Positions 44,063 through 56,363 of a stretch of 64,000 nucleotides of DNA are shown here, one piece after another; positions within the stretch are counted from its first letter, which is position 1, and each line of letters starts with the position of its first letter. The stretch lies in contig CM066923.1 of the NCBI GenBank assembly GCA_033964015.1, positions 22,945,086 to 23,009,085 of the forward strand, in the 5' to 3' direction. The DNA comes from Scolanthus callimorphus (Eukaryota > Cnidaria > Anthozoa > Actiniaria > Edwardsiidae). Under the pieces are notes generated by a model, which did no database searches, was not told the DNA's origin, and was given only the letters and a program-made list of their open reading frames with translations. The position numbers and the translations under genes are program-made.

Positions 44063-46712
44063 GTTTAAAAATATTTTAATAAATACTTCTAGAGTCTTTC
44101 AGAACTTTGCCATAATTCTGTAGTGTGAAAACAAGTGGCTGAAATTTTGGTCAAAAAGTACCTTAAACATAAGAACACACACAGCTTGAAAAAATGAAAT
44201 TGTTCTTGTATACAAACATGGCTGCCAGTTAGATTCGAGTACAGTAACCTACAGTGGTAGAGAACCAAAGTAGGTCAATATAATGTGCTAGGCCATTGCA
44301 CACAGAGTTCTACAGCAGGTACTGTACTTTTTTTCCAGGGTACATAAGTCATTGCTGTCAGAATGTTTTAAGTAGTGGATAAAAAAGTGGCCGGCCCAGT
44401 TTGACTAATTTCAGAGGCTCAATTATGCTTTTGCCTGGGATCCAAAGAAAAGTAGCAAGCAGCAAAACGTTAAGTAGCCAGCGGAGCTCTGGCAGTCGCC
44501 GGCTTGTTCTGGCAGCACTGTTAAGCAATTATTTTTGGACTTGACTATAATGAGTGCTACTAAATAACCTGCTACCTTCTGCCAATCACATTCAATCTGT
44601 ATTGGACTGCTGCTGTAGTGTATGCAGTATTTTGATGTTAAGAAACAATTTTTAAGAACACCATTAAGAACATTTCCAGCCTGATTTTGCAGAAAACACC
44701 CAGTGTACAATAACAAAAAGCCTGAATCCTCAAACACCTCTTTTATGCAGGTTTTTACTATGCAACAAAATCTCCCCAGTCCATCCTGGCCAAGTTATAT
44801 TGTTGTATTCTATTTTAACTTGTTGAATGAAAAAATAATCTCTTCAAATTTTGTCTCATGTTTCAATTTAACAGTAATATATGGGCTAGCATTTATGGGT
44901 AGAACCTTGTGAGGAAATAAAATGTCCGCAAATCAGGGAAATCTTCTTAGTACTAGGGTTCAGTACTCAATCAAAAACAGGGGGAAATGGTCTGAAACAT
45001 AAGTTGACTATAAAGAAAAGTCTAAACAAGAGGTATGAATAATTTCCTGGATTTTTGACATTTTATTTAGACTCCTTGTATTTATACCATGGTAATACTA
45101 TTGGCACTAGCGCCATTTTATAAAATAGGACAAATCTTGAATTATTCACCTAGAAGTGAATGCTACAAAAACGTACCAAAAATACTCTGAGTTGTTCACA
45201 AACAAATCAGGAAGTTTCGAATACTTTACAACTTAAGGAATATTTCAAAGATTTTACCTATAAACGTGTTACCATGGAAATGCTAATAAGCATATGGATG
45301 TTTGAGGTCTTGTTTCTTTGTCATTTCCAAGTGAATCTACTATCCCAAAAAGAATTATAGATAAAGCATTGTTGGCTTCTTGTGTGCCATTCTATGACAT
45401 CAATTTTGCTAATTTGCATAAGTAAAAATCTTGAATGTCTGTTCCCTGCTTGAACCAAGAGAGCTATCAACACCAAATAGACAACACTCTTGCTTATTTT
45501 GAATGGCGATGAAATCCCTTGAAATTTCACTTTAAGGGGGTAAATAGAACACACAAATTGCAGTGCCTATTTTGACAACTTTCAGGGCTAAAATCCAAAG
45601 TTCCAGACAAGTACCCCACAACCACCAACCCCCCCCCCCCCCCCCCCCCCCACCACCACACCCCACAACAAGACACAGCCATCTGCCTGGTTGAAAACAG
45701 ATACTTGATGGGGAGGATGACTAATTCCCAATTGTGCAAATAAGAAATCACAAGTGATGTGTTGTGACAAATATCTTGAGCACAAATATTTAGCCTCTAA
45801 AAATACCAGCCTCATATATAGCTGGAGCTTATCACTTTTAGGGCAGCAACCAGAGGTCAAGTTATTTTATTTGTGAAGGGCTCAAAGAGAATAGATTTTG
45901 TGAAGTCAGCACAGGTGACACAGGACACTTTTGAAATCTTCAATGGCTTCAAATGGAACCTCAACTACAGTAACAAGTAAAACCTCATTTTCCAATTGCC
46001 ATCTGTCATCCAGAATTGCCTTTAGGTCCCTATTTTTGTGACTAAAGGTTTCACTCTAGTACTGTCAGGCCATGGTTTCAGAGATTTGTCAATAATTCAT
46101 TGTCATTTACGGTAGGTATTCTGAATTTACAAATAGCAAAATAAGAGTGGTTTCCAAAATTCCTGTGAAACATGCTTTAGCATATCAGGCTTTCATTGTG
46201 CTCTAACTCTATTGTTCTCTTTTGTGCTGTATGGGCTATTAGATTTGACTATTACACTTTGTTTCATGGGGTTATGGAAACCATGCTATACTCTACACTT
46301 TTCAACCCAATAATAGCATGCACTGCAGGACTAGCAGACCAGGGTTTGTATGCATCCTGGATTTTCATTTCCTTCCTGGAGAGTCCTTGAATGTCCTGGA
46401 ATACTACTAAGGAAAATCCTGGAAAAATGTTTTAACTCAAATGTGGTTGAATGAGTCAGTTTGCTAATCTTATTTTTTTGCTGCAAATTATGACATTAGC
46501 AGTTATCAAACTGCAACAAGAGTGAATAGAAAAAAATCCAATATAGTAAAGCAGCTTCCTTTTTAAAGTGTTTATGTTTTTTGGGGGAGGAGGGGATATT
46601 TGTACCCATAAAACCTTTATAAAGACCTCCTAAAGACCTCCTGGAAAATGCTGGATTTTTGACACCCAGGAAGCACATGACCCTGGCAGACTGATTGACC
46701 TGCAAATAGAAG
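44063..46712. other. Gene-free stretch of 2.6 kb
   Basis: No gene with support. A C run of about 20 lies near 45631-45651 in a CCACAACCACCAACC context. All frames are short, and those near 45527-45860 cross the C run. Confidence 0.5.
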
Positions 46713-46715
46713 ATT

Positions 46716-46750
46716 GTGTGGTTCCAGAAAAATATACCCTCTCCCTCCCC
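46716..46750. mobile_element. Left part of a GTGTGGTTCCAG MITE split by the foldback
   Basis: Starts GTGTGGTTCCAG after ATT and stops at CTCCCTCCCC, the duplicated target of the inserted element. The right part is 50326-50431. Confidence 0.85.
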
Positions 46751-49700
46751 GGCTTGCACTATTTCGAGATACAAGATACGAAGATACAGAGATACAGAGA
46801 TACAGAGATACAAGGATATCGGGTTACCAAAAATCGAAGATACAGAGATACAAGGATATCGGGTTACCAAAAAATCGTGAACTAACAAACACCGGATGCG
46901 ACTCAAAGCACGAAGCATTCCCTCAAAGCACGAAGCATTTTCGACATGTTCCGGGATTTTATATCATTGTACTATCTGGGATTATGTTGCTAGGTCAATG
47001 TCAATTGTCATACAGAGCAAGACGATATTGTCGTGGAGGGATTTTGACGCTCGCCGATTGAATGTACAAAACCAACCTCATAATCATCCCATAGGCTTCC
47101 CAGGATCATTGAGCGAACTTTAGAGTTATGATAGTTCGCAGTTTTATAGTGTCGCTGTGTGAAGTTTGACTGAGTTCGATGAGCGCTAAAATATGAGTAC
47201 CTACGAAAAATAAAAAAGTTTGAAAAATACCCTTATCTAGTCCTTTAGTACTTTAATAAATCACTACTAGCATTTATTCGGTCAGAAATACACTTTTAAG
47301 CGAGTTTTAGCCAATTTTATTGTCACCTCTCACACTACTATATGTTCTGGAAGGCCGCAAACTGCAAAATCAGAACGCTCAGCGATCCAAAAATTTCCCT
47401 CGATTTTTTCCCAAAAATCATCGTCGCTTGCTCAAACAAACCTCGCATAATAAAAGTAAAACTATTCAGCTTTGTTGTTTACCTTTCTCGTGGAAATCAA
47501 ACCCTCTCTGGCTGATATAAATGGAGAATCTTTTCAGCCTCGTCCATTCGTCCTGAGAGCAATGGCGGCCCGGCACTAAATCCCGTTCCAAAACACAAAC
47601 CGTTGAGACATTTTTTCTCCAGTCGAGGGGTGGGCCAGACATTGTCTCAGGCTCTAGTCACTTCCCGTCCTAGACCCGGTAAAATGTTTTTTGCGCGTGA
47701 TCATTGGATTTGAATCAATCAAGTCTATCTCGCCGGTCACGCATTCGCGCGCAACAAAAGTTTTACCGGGTCTAGGACGGGAAGTGACTAGAGCCTGAGA
47801 CAATGTCTGGCCCACCCCTCGACTGGAGAAAAAATGTCTCAACGGTTTGTGTTTTGGAACGGGATTTAGTGCCGGGGCCGCCATTGCTCTCAGGACGAAT
47901 GGACGAGGCTGAAAAGATTCTCCATTTATGTATCAGTCAATTCCAGCGGTGACCATCCCCTCCCCGGGACACCGTGGGGCATTTGCACACCACTGCCTTC
48001 CCTTGGGTGGGGAATTTTGAAAATTTTCCTGGCCCCGGGTCGGGAATTGTGTTTCCCCGGGGAGGGGGTGGGGAATTTTGGTTTCCTCATCTCAAGCGCG
48101 TCGGGTTCTGCGAACTACAACACCAGTATAATAACTATCGATTGGCAGTTACAATGTCCCAAGAAAATAACGCCACATAAAATATAATGCAGAGCATGGC
48201 CCGTATACACCACGTTTGGAGACTGACACATTTGCACATTTCACAGTTAACGTCTTCTATAGAGAAGAAATAGATTTCGCAATTTCGTCTCAGTGGAAAA
48301 CATAAAAATGAATTGACACTATAAACAGAGTTCCAATTTCGCAAAAAGTCAAGTAACATAACTGCGAAATAGTTGCTCTGCAAATAGAAAGGTAAATTTC
48401 GCATTGAGAGATTCCGGGGACAATTTGCAGCCAAATTGCTACAACCGCAAATGGCCTAGGAATGTCTACCGATATTGTACTAATACCTTAGTTTCACTTC
48501 TTTATTTATATTTTGTCTCGCTTCAGTGAAATGAGAACTCGTTCAAAGACGAGAAAACTAAGTACATTTAAAAACGCATTATAAATGCTCGGACAGTATG
48601 AATGGAGTTGAAGTTTTTGTTGTGAAGCTTTGTCACGCAGAGTCAAAGGAATCTTACCGTCTTTTTCTCGTCCCGGGGGCGGGGCATTTTCCCGCTTTTT
48701 GTGTTCCCCGCCATGGGGTATTTTGCATTTTTGCTAGCCCGGGGGCGGGGAATTTTCAGTTTTATTTTAGAAATGACCAAAATCCCGGGGGTTGCCCGGG
48801 GGGGGCATGGTCACCGCTGGAATTGACTGATACATTATATCAGCCAGAGAGGGTTTGATTTCCACGAGAAAGGTAAACAACAAAGCTGAATAGTTTTACT
48901 TTTATTATGCGAGGTTTGTTTGAGCAAGCGACGATGATTTTTGGGAAAAAATCGAGGGAAATTTTTGGATCGCTGAGCGTTCTGAATTTTGCAGTTTGCG
49001 GCCTTCCAGAACATATAGTAGTGTGAGAGGTGACAATAAAATTGGCTAAAACTCGCTTAAAAGTGTATTTCTGACCGAATAAATGCTAGTAGTGATTTAT
49101 TAAAGTACTAAAGGACTAGATAAGGGTATTTTTCAAACTTTTTTATTTTTCGTAGGTACTCATATTTTAGCGCTCATCGAACTCAGTCAAACTTCACACA
49201 GCGACACTATAAAACTGCGAACTATCATAACTCTAAAGTTCGCTCAATGATCCTGGGAAGCCTATGATCATCCCTTCAGAATTCGCTCCAGAATTCGCTC
49301 GCCGTGAATGTACATAAAACCAACCTCGTAATCATCGCTTTCAGAATTCGCTTCAGAATCAATTCGCTCGCCGTGAATGTACATAAAACCAACCTTGCAA
49401 TCATCGCTCTCAGAATTCGCTCCCGTAATTTTGTTGTATCAGTGGAAAAGATCGAAATAGTAGTAGGGATTTATGGTACTTTTATAGGTGTTTTTGTAGG
49501 GTTAGAGTGTATCTGACATTTACGGCAGCGAATTATGAGAGCGATATATGATTATGAGGTAACACGAGAGATCGCGGAGCGGCTGGCGTGCCGAGCACCC
49601 GAGCTGCAAGTCAATACAAACTACTGGATGGTATGTGCATAAACTGTACATTGAAATGATATTTTTAAGCTAAAATGTGTATTCTGTTTCCATTGAATAA

Positions 49701-50325
49701 ATTCGTTTCGTTTTGATTTGACAATAAAGCCATGAACTCGAAATTCAAGAAATGGGAGAAGAGCAGGTCGTCCGATCTTCCAAAGTTTGTTGAGAGCGTA
49801 AAGTCTTGTTCAGAATGACCACGAGAATGTTCTGGGTGCCTTTGCCTGGCATGGGAATACCAATTTTGCGACGCCTTCCGGCAATTCAACGTTGGCGGAA
49901 AGTGGTACAGGTCGTAAAGCATGACCTCAGCACAGAAAGCCAGTCATCGAAAAAAGTACCTCGAGCGATGATTATGAGGTTGGTCTTGTACATTAAAGCG
50001 GCGAGCGTCAAAATCCCTCCACGACAATATCGTATTGATCTGTATGACAATTGATGGCAGTCATTCATTGACCTAGCAACATAGTTTCAGATAGTACAAT
50101 GATATAAAATCCCGGAACATGTCGAACATGCTTCGTGCTTTGAGGGAATGCTTCGTGCTTTGAGTCGCATCCGGTGTTTGTTAAGTTCACGATTTTTGGT
50201 AACCCGATATCCTTGTATCTCTGTATCTTCGATTTTTTTGGTAACCCGATATCTCTGTATCTCTGTATCTCTGTATCTCTGTATCTCTGTATCTTCGTAT
50301 CTTGTATCTCGAAATAGTGCAAGCC
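46751..50325. mobile_element. 3.58-kb foldback transposon, GATACAG-type, copy 2 (inverted)
   Basis: Ends GGCTTGCACTATTTCGAG and complement, with an exact 10-bp duplication CTCCCTCCCC (46741-46750, 50326-50335). It is nearly identical to 8502-12083 but in reverse orientation, including the nested 47929-48834 element at the same position and the same extra 690 bp in one arm. Inserted within a MITE. No transposase frame is visible. Confidence 0.92.
47929..48834. mobile_element. Nested Harbinger-type element, copy 2
   Basis: TGTATCAGTCAATTCC ends with TTA at 47926-47928 and 48835-48837. Counterpart of 9996-10904, 906 bp. Confidence 0.9.
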
Positions 50326-50431
50326 CTCCCTCCCCCCCCACACACACACACACACACACCCCACGGAAGGGTAATGAATTTCCAATCCCTTTCGTGGGCA
50401 GGGGGATGGATAATATTTTCTGGAACCACAC
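50326..50431. mobile_element. Right part of the split GTGTGGTTCCAG MITE
   Basis: From the duplicated CTCCCTCCCC through a (CA)n run, CCACGGAAGGGT, to TTTCTGGAACCACAC, then ATT. Confidence 0.85.
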
Positions 50432-50746
50432 ATTGCATGCACATAAAATGCTGAGTTCATGTTATTTTCAACATTGGCCGCAGCTATGACTGTGGACTCT
50501 CCAGAATAAACCTGAAGAGGTTTATTCCTGGTTTTGCAGCAAACCTCCTAGAGGTTTTTTCTTGAGTTGTCTACATAAACAGTTGTTGTATTTCAACTAA
50601 TATCTAAGGGTTCTTTAGTTCTGGGGGTTGAGAGATAAGTAAAAAATAATTACAACAATAATTATACATCCAATACTTAGAACTACATGTAACCATGAAC
50701 ATTGAATGTTCAGCTGCCAGCAAGTCTGAGTTATTTTCATTTCGTT

Positions 50747-51391
50747 TGAAGTCCGCAAATCAACACTATTTTCCTACTTCCAATCCAGTTACACGACTTT
50801 ATGGCCACCAGGACTTTACTAGAACACTTTTTCTCCTCATTCGAGGGATTGCAAGCTTTAAATATCGTCTTGTGATTATTTTAAAAGTCGTTTGTGCTTT
50901 CGCATTGACGCGAAGCAATGAAAATATTGTCTTTCTCGCACTTAAAAGCGAGTCTTCAACTCACCACCTTCGCGCTTTAATCTGTGGAATGTCACTTGAA
51001 CGGCCTTGAGATCAAGTTCTGATACATTATTGTTGTGTTATCAGTGGATATTCGACGATCACAGGCCCTAAATACGTAGAAATAGTTGCCAGTTTGCATC
51101 AAGGTGATTGTAGTTTCGATCCAATATGGCGGCGACGGGTCGCGACCACAGAGCGCAAGTTCAATCGTTCTTCGTTGATATCCATGTTTCATCTCAAATC
51201 ACCTCAAAACCTCGCTCAGCAGTTAGACATCATGGATTCCCACAAAACCTATAGATTTCCACAGAAATTCGCCACAATCCCGAGCCGTGAGCCGATTTTA
51301 TCGCGCAAGCCTTCACATAAACTCTGTTAGAAAAATCGGCCAACCCCCCCAAAATGTGCCAGGCGCAAAGCATCACGGGATATTGTGAAAA
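50747..51391. repeat. Inverted duplicate, right copy
   Basis: Complement of 42829-43474, with mostly single-base differences. The 7.3-kb interval between the copies includes the foldback element. Confidence 0.85.
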
Positions 51392-51611
51392 TGGGGAATT
51401 CTTGGTTTTCACGTGCCGTCACTAAAATATTAACTTAACTTGAATAAATTTTCCTTCTTGGGATAATTTTTTCCAAATATCATATCTCGTTTCAAATATC
51501 ATATCGCCGAAGGTAATTCATGTCACGCAACACCCGATCACAAATTTCGAAGAGTCGATTGGGAACTTTAAACAGGATGTTATGGTCTGACTTGAAAAAC
51601 AGTAGAGAATA

Positions 51612-51829
51612 GCTGTATTCACACTAGAGACGGAAAACTCGTCTGAGACGAGTTTCTCGTCAGAAAAAGTTCCTGTCTTATGTCAATTCTACTCAGAAAC
51701 ACTTGCTTGTTATCTGTCTAAACATTCTCCTTCAAAAAAATCGTTCTCGCGTGATCACAGAAGAACAGGGAACCATATTCACGGCGAGAAACTCGTCTCA
51801 GAGTTTTCCGTCTCTAGTGTGAATACAGC
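51612..51829. mobile_element. TA-flanked MITE, GCTGTATTCACACTAGAGAC family, copy 2
   Basis: TA at 51610-51611 and 51830-51831. The ends match 32230-32464; the interior differs by indels. Confidence 0.85.
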
Positions 51830-51831
51830 TA

Positions 51832-52378
51832 ATAGAATAACTTCACATGTCATTCGATGTTGTTTCTATTATTGTTGTGAGCTTTTGAGAGACTTCCTGA
51901 TTTGGCCGCAAGGGGCACAAACATGGCGGCTCAATACATTCTACTGTATTAAGTCTAATCTCCTGACATTTGGTAAAAAGGAGCGCTTGACCTTCAACCA
52001 TTTTCATTTATCTCATTGTGCTCTTATCAAGTTATAGGAAGAGACTTGGCTCCGCCCTGGGACACTGCCTGTGCTGTCCCAGCCAATTCTATTCCAAAAC
52101 ACAGAACCACTTTATAACTCAGAACCCCCACAGACCCTCTCCATAACTCAGAACCTAAACAACCAACCCCTATGAGTATCCCTTGTATATTGTCACATCA
52201 TAAACCACAGAAATCCGCTTTTTATTGCTTCAATAGTCAATACAATGTTTTGATGGGGTACAATTTGTGCTAGAGTCATTTACCCCTGACCAATAACTCC
52301 ATTAAACTCTTATTTATTCACGAGTAGCCATTGACGTCCTTTGATTATTTTATGGAATGATGGTATGTCATTGTGTTT
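51832..52378. other. Gene-free stretch
   Basis: Repeated AACTCAGAACC units near 52095-52160. TCTCATTGTGCTCTTAT near 52010 matches 42354 in direct orientation. Confidence 0.4.
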
Positions 52379-52380
52379 TA

Positions 52381-52680
52381 CTGCGGTTTTCGTAATTCTG
52401 CGAACTCTCGCTAACGATTTCCAACCGTAAAACCGCCTTCTGGCTTCCGTCAATCAAAGTCCCGAGTCTTTTCGTCGTTACTCTTTGTGTTTTTTGATTG
52501 GCCAGCACGTAACGTTGCTGTCGCGACAGGAAGCCATTTTAGCACTGCTTAGGCGCTGGCCAATCAAAAAGCACAAAGAGTAACGACGAAAAGACTCGGG
52601 AGTTTGATTGACGGAAGCCAGAAGGCGGTTTTACGGTTGGAAATCGTTAGCGAGAGTTCGCAGAATTACGAAAACCGCAG
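52381..52680. mobile_element. TA-flanked hairpin MITE, CTGCGGTTTTC family (best copy)
   Basis: A 300-bp near-perfect palindrome with TA at 52379-52380 and 52681-52682. The arms pair for about 140 bp, so this is probably the youngest copy here. Confidence 0.9.
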
Positions 52681-53032
52681 TAATTGAGCTTCAATCAAAA
52701 AGCCAAGCCATCACAAATCCACTGGAGTGAAGTGTTAATATGTTCACCGCTATTACCGTATCACCTTCCAATAGCGCAGTTTGGAGACCAGCAATTGATT
52801 AAAAGTACCGTTGGCAAATAAATTTACACGTATTTCATCTGGTTGGGGTGATCTAGTTAAAGTATAATCAATGGAATAATCGGCTTAACGATCGCGAACA
52901 GCACATCGCGAACAGGTCAAAGAACCGCATGTTCCTTCATAAATAAGCGCCTAGGGGGTAGAAAATGAATTTAATAAAATGTTTCTAAGGATTCTTAGGA
53001 AAATATCTTGGTCTCGTGGAAACTCGCGATTT

Positions 53033-53297
53033 TAAGATTCTGCGAACTCACACTTACATTTTCGAACGCCAAACTGTATTTTTGCTTTGGTCCATCAAAC
53101 CTTTAAAGACAGGCGCCGCATGGATTCTTTTCTAAGTTTCTATGGCATATGGTGGGAAAATTTAGTTTGAAGCCTAGCCAGTTCAAAACACCTCTCAGAT
53201 CCTGTATGAAGTCAGAGTTGTTCACTCGTTTGATTGACGGAAGCCAAACCACGGTTTATTAGTTGGCGTAGAGTTCGTAGAATTAGTCCAGTAAGGT
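53033..53297. mobile_element. Decayed CTGCGGTTTTC-family copy
   Basis: Retains GATTCTGCGAACTC at the left, and TTTGATTGACGGAAGCCAAA with GAGTTCGTAGAATTA at the right. The middle has diverged. Confidence 0.55.
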
Positions 53298-53299
53298 AA

Positions 53300-54039
53300 A
53301 TTAAGTTATATCAGGTTTTATTTCTTTTACTATTCCACATGAATATTATAGACATCATAAAGCAAAATTGCGTTGTTTATTTCCAATAAACGAGCATTTT
53401 GAAAAGTGGTAAGCTCGTGCCAAGCTTTTGAAAGGATAATAGATCTATTTAGCCTTTGAATATGAAATGAAAACCTATTATTTAATGAGGCAAAGTCAGT
53501 TTGAAATTGGCTGCAAAATACGTGAACTTAGACTAAAAGGGGTCGACTCGTAATTCTATCGAAAGTTTCGTGCACACCACTTTGTACGGTCAAGTATTCA
53601 CAACAAGTCCCAAAGGTCTTGCATTCTGATGAGCATATTTTGTTTGACAGCGCAGAATCGCCGAAAAATTGGAATCTTGACTTTGGATCATCGCGAAACT
53701 ACGAATTCGGCAGTAAGGTCGCTAAATATTTGCATCACTTGGACATTTGCGCAGTGAAGACAATCCATTTGGCCTATTTCGTGCACCTGCTATATACCAC
53801 AATCCTTCACAACATTTGATCTAAAGGTCTACCATCATATAATATAGATGGGCAGAGCTTGGAAAATTTATGACCATACTTTCGACATACTTTCAAGGAT
53901 GGATGGATGTTTTCTAAGATCGTTTGGCATTTCATGGTGGAAATTTGATTTCAAATGCCTTGGTAGTCCTATAAGTTCAAAAGAACCCCTCAAAGCCTGC
54001 GGGAAATCACAAAGACTGTCCACTCGATAGATTGACAGA
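53300..54039. other. Gene-free stretch
   Basis: No convincing gene; frames of 60-66 codons lack features. Confidence 0.4.
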
Positions 54040-54228
54040 TAGCCTGCTAGCCGGCTCTCTGGTTGTTTTTTTTCGGATATTTGATATTTTTGGGGCGCGG
54101 GATTCCTGTATCGCTTTGGTGCGCGCGGGATTCCTGTGTCGCGGGGGGAAAGAAAAGAAAGGAATCCCGCGTGCCCAAAAAATCAAAAATCCGAAAAAAA
54201 AAACACTGGAGAGCCGGCTAGCAGGCTG
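54040..54228. mobile_element. Hairpin MITE, TAGCCTGCTAGC family, second copy
   Basis: TAGCCTGCTAGCCGGCTCTC and complement, with GGCGCGGGATTCC and GGAATCCCGCG inside. It is inserted in a decayed CTGCGGTTTTC-family element: GACGGAAACCAAACC follows directly. Confidence 0.8.
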
Positions 54229-54282
54229 ACGACGGAAACCAAACCGTGGTTTGTTAGTTAGCGTAGCAGAGTTCGCAGAATG

Positions 54283-54925
54283 GGGAGTTTGCAGGTGTTG
54301 CGTGACATTTTGAATTTTGATCCCAGCAAAATAAAAATACCATATTTGAAAAGAGCTCACCAAAATATGTGAAATCCTAAAATTGAGGTGGTTTCGACAA
54401 ATAACACAGAAGTTATGAGCGTCGGAAGTTGGTTGTTTTTTAATGTTTGCCCACCACAACGTTAAACGTATTTAGAAAATAATACCTATGTTGTATTGTG
54501 AATGTGCGCATTCTGATTGGTTAAAAAGCGTGTTTGTAAGAGACCCGAGAAACACGCTTGTCACGCAACGCTGTCGCGCGTGTGTATGTTATTTTCTAAA
54601 AGCAATAAAAATACTTTCTGCGTGCTCTCTGGTTTCTTACAAACACTCGGGGAATGTTGGTCGAACTGATAAAACTTGAAAGACACTCGCCTTCAGTTCT
54701 CCCAACATCCCCCTCGTGTTTGCAAGAAAGCAGAGAGCACGCGGAAAGTACTTTTATTGCTTAAAGAGAAACAGCCTACTTCGGGCGCCAATAACTTTGC
54801 TAGTATTTATCCAAATCAACTCAAATTTTCGGCTTTTTCTAATGTCGTCAAGCTCTTTTCAGATATGGTATTTTTATTTTATTAGGATCAAGATGTAAAA
54901 TGTCACGCAACACCTGCAAACTCCC
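54283..54925. mobile_element. Hairpin element with GGGAGTTTGCAGGTGTTGCG ends
   Basis: GGGAGTTTGCAGGTGTTGCG and its complement bound 643 bp. Inner matches include AAAATACCATAT and complement. Another hairpin repeat (54475-54770) lies inside. Confidence 0.75.
54475..54770. mobile_element. Hairpin repeat with AGCAATAAAARTACTTTC arms, copy 1
   Basis: Contains TTTCTGCGTGCTCTCTGG and its diverged complement around a short loop, preceded by AATGTGCGCATTCTGATTGG. The inverse copy is at 58864-59185. Confidence 0.75.
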
Positions 54926-55074
54926 AATTACGTCGCAGTAACTGGCGGAAAAAAAAGCAAACCCAACGATGTTTTTAAAATGCCCAGCGCGAAGCAACGA
55001 CTGATATGTAATGATCGCAATTTTTATCCGAGCGTAGAGACCTCATACGTACTGTAAATGATGTTTTGTCTTTA

Positions 55075-55470
55075 CAGCTAATTCTCGAAATCGATTTCCA
55101 ACCGTCAAAAACCGCTTTCTGGCTTCCGTCAATTCTTCGTTTGCAACTGACGTCACTAATACGTTCTGGTGGATGATTAACAAAAGATATGTAATCAGCG
55201 TCCATTGTGGTACCAGCAGTCATGCATTACGTGCATTGTCTTTTGATTCTCTAGAGATTGGTTGAAAACCAAGAATCAAACTTTGAAACTCTTTGGAATA
55301 CACACAATTCAGTAATATTCGCCATCCTAGTGAAATGTCCCAACACACAGTATCGTTTTCTAAACAAATGCTAACTTGCGGTCGGCTAAGACTCAAATTA
55401 GACCCGAGAGTTTGATTGACGGAAGCCAGAACGCCATCCATGGAAGTCGAACGCAAGAATTCCCAGAATA
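55075..55470. mobile_element. Decayed CTGCGGTTTTC-family copy
   Basis: CGATTTCCAACCGTCAAAAA and CTTTCTGGCTTCCGTCAA at the left; GAGTTTGATTGACGGAAGCC and CAGAACGCC at the right. Unrelated sequence lies between. Confidence 0.5.
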
Positions 55471-55492
55471 TAATACACAAAACAGCTGTAAA

Positions 55493-55681
55493 TTTAGAGC
55501 CTGTGTCAGCTACTCCTTTGTTATTGTTTTCGTTTGATATTAGAAGAAGAATTACTTGTAGAAATCGTTTTAATAAATATCTAAAAACAAAGTTTCAGAT
55601 TTGATTTACCAAAAATGGATGCTTTCTCCGACATGGTATTTTGCTATGCTGTCAAAATGGCGGCTGACACAGGCTATTTAA
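55493..55681. mobile_element. MITE with TTTAGAGCCTGTGTCAGC ends, copy 2
   Basis: Ends TTTAGAGCCTGTGTCAGC and GCTGACACAGGCTATTTAA. Related in reverse to 40374-40577. The frame starting at 55615 is partly inside it and is not credible. Confidence 0.75.
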
Positions 55682-55796
55682 ATGTTCCGTCGATAAAATC
55701 GTCAGTCGAACAATTAACTGTGGTGTGTCGGGAGAAATGTGAGGTAAATAATTTACTCAACATCGGATGGATAATTGAGTCAGGCACATTAACTGT

Positions 55797-55922
55797 TAGC
55801 CTGCTAGCCGGCTCTCGAGTGTTTTTTTTTTCCGGATATTTGTTGTTGTTTTTTTCGGATAATTTTTTTGGGGGCGCGCGGGATTCTTAAAAAACCCACT
55901 TGGAGATCCGGCTAGCAGGCTA
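55797..55922. mobile_element. Hairpin MITE, TAGCCTGCTAGC family, third copy
   Basis: A 126-bp copy. ATTAACTGT before and AGTAACTGT after match at 8 of 9 positions, supporting a 9-bp duplication. Confidence 0.8.
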
Positions 55923-56294
55923 AGTAACTGTCCACTACTTAAGCAAGACGGAAAACAATAAGTGCATACTTCACATATGTTAAGTTGCATAATAACAAAA
56001 CTATTTATTATAAAAACTATGCTAGTATTTGAATATGTACATTGTGCATTACGAGTATCACGCGTTTGTTTCCTGTACAGACTTGAACAAGCTATTCTTG
56101 GAATGGTTTGTAGCCATAATAATTGTTTCTACTTTTTATCAAAATTAAACGCCTATTAATTGTTTAATGGGAAGGAAAACAGTTATTAACAGATGGTTTG
56201 ATCTAAAACTTTCCCTTTAAAAGAAAATACTCTCCGCACCAAAGTCAGTTAGACCGTCACTTCAAACCGAAGAGCCCAAGAACCGTAGCAGCTC
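55923..56294 (+). promoter_or_regulatory. Upstream region of the GPCR gene
   Basis: No canonical TATA box. CTTTAAAAG at about 56213 is the nearest AT-rich candidate, 89 bases before the start codon. Confidence 0.3.
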
Positions 56295-56363
56295 ATGAAA
56301 AATGAACGCGACAACAAAACACGGGTGTCGATGGGACGAAGACTTTCTCATCAGCCATTATAA
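56295..56363 (+). promoter_or_regulatory. Overlapping upstream ORF at the GPCR start
   Basis: An ATG 7 bases upstream of the GPCR ATG opens a 22-codon frame in another register. It runs through the GPCR start and stops at TAA 56361-56363. If the mRNA includes it, scanning ribosomes would meet it first and GPCR output would depend on leaky scanning. Confidence 0.4.

Noticed and set aside
45527..45860. Gly-rich frames of 74-90 codons
   Set aside because: They cross a homopolymer C run and have no other support.
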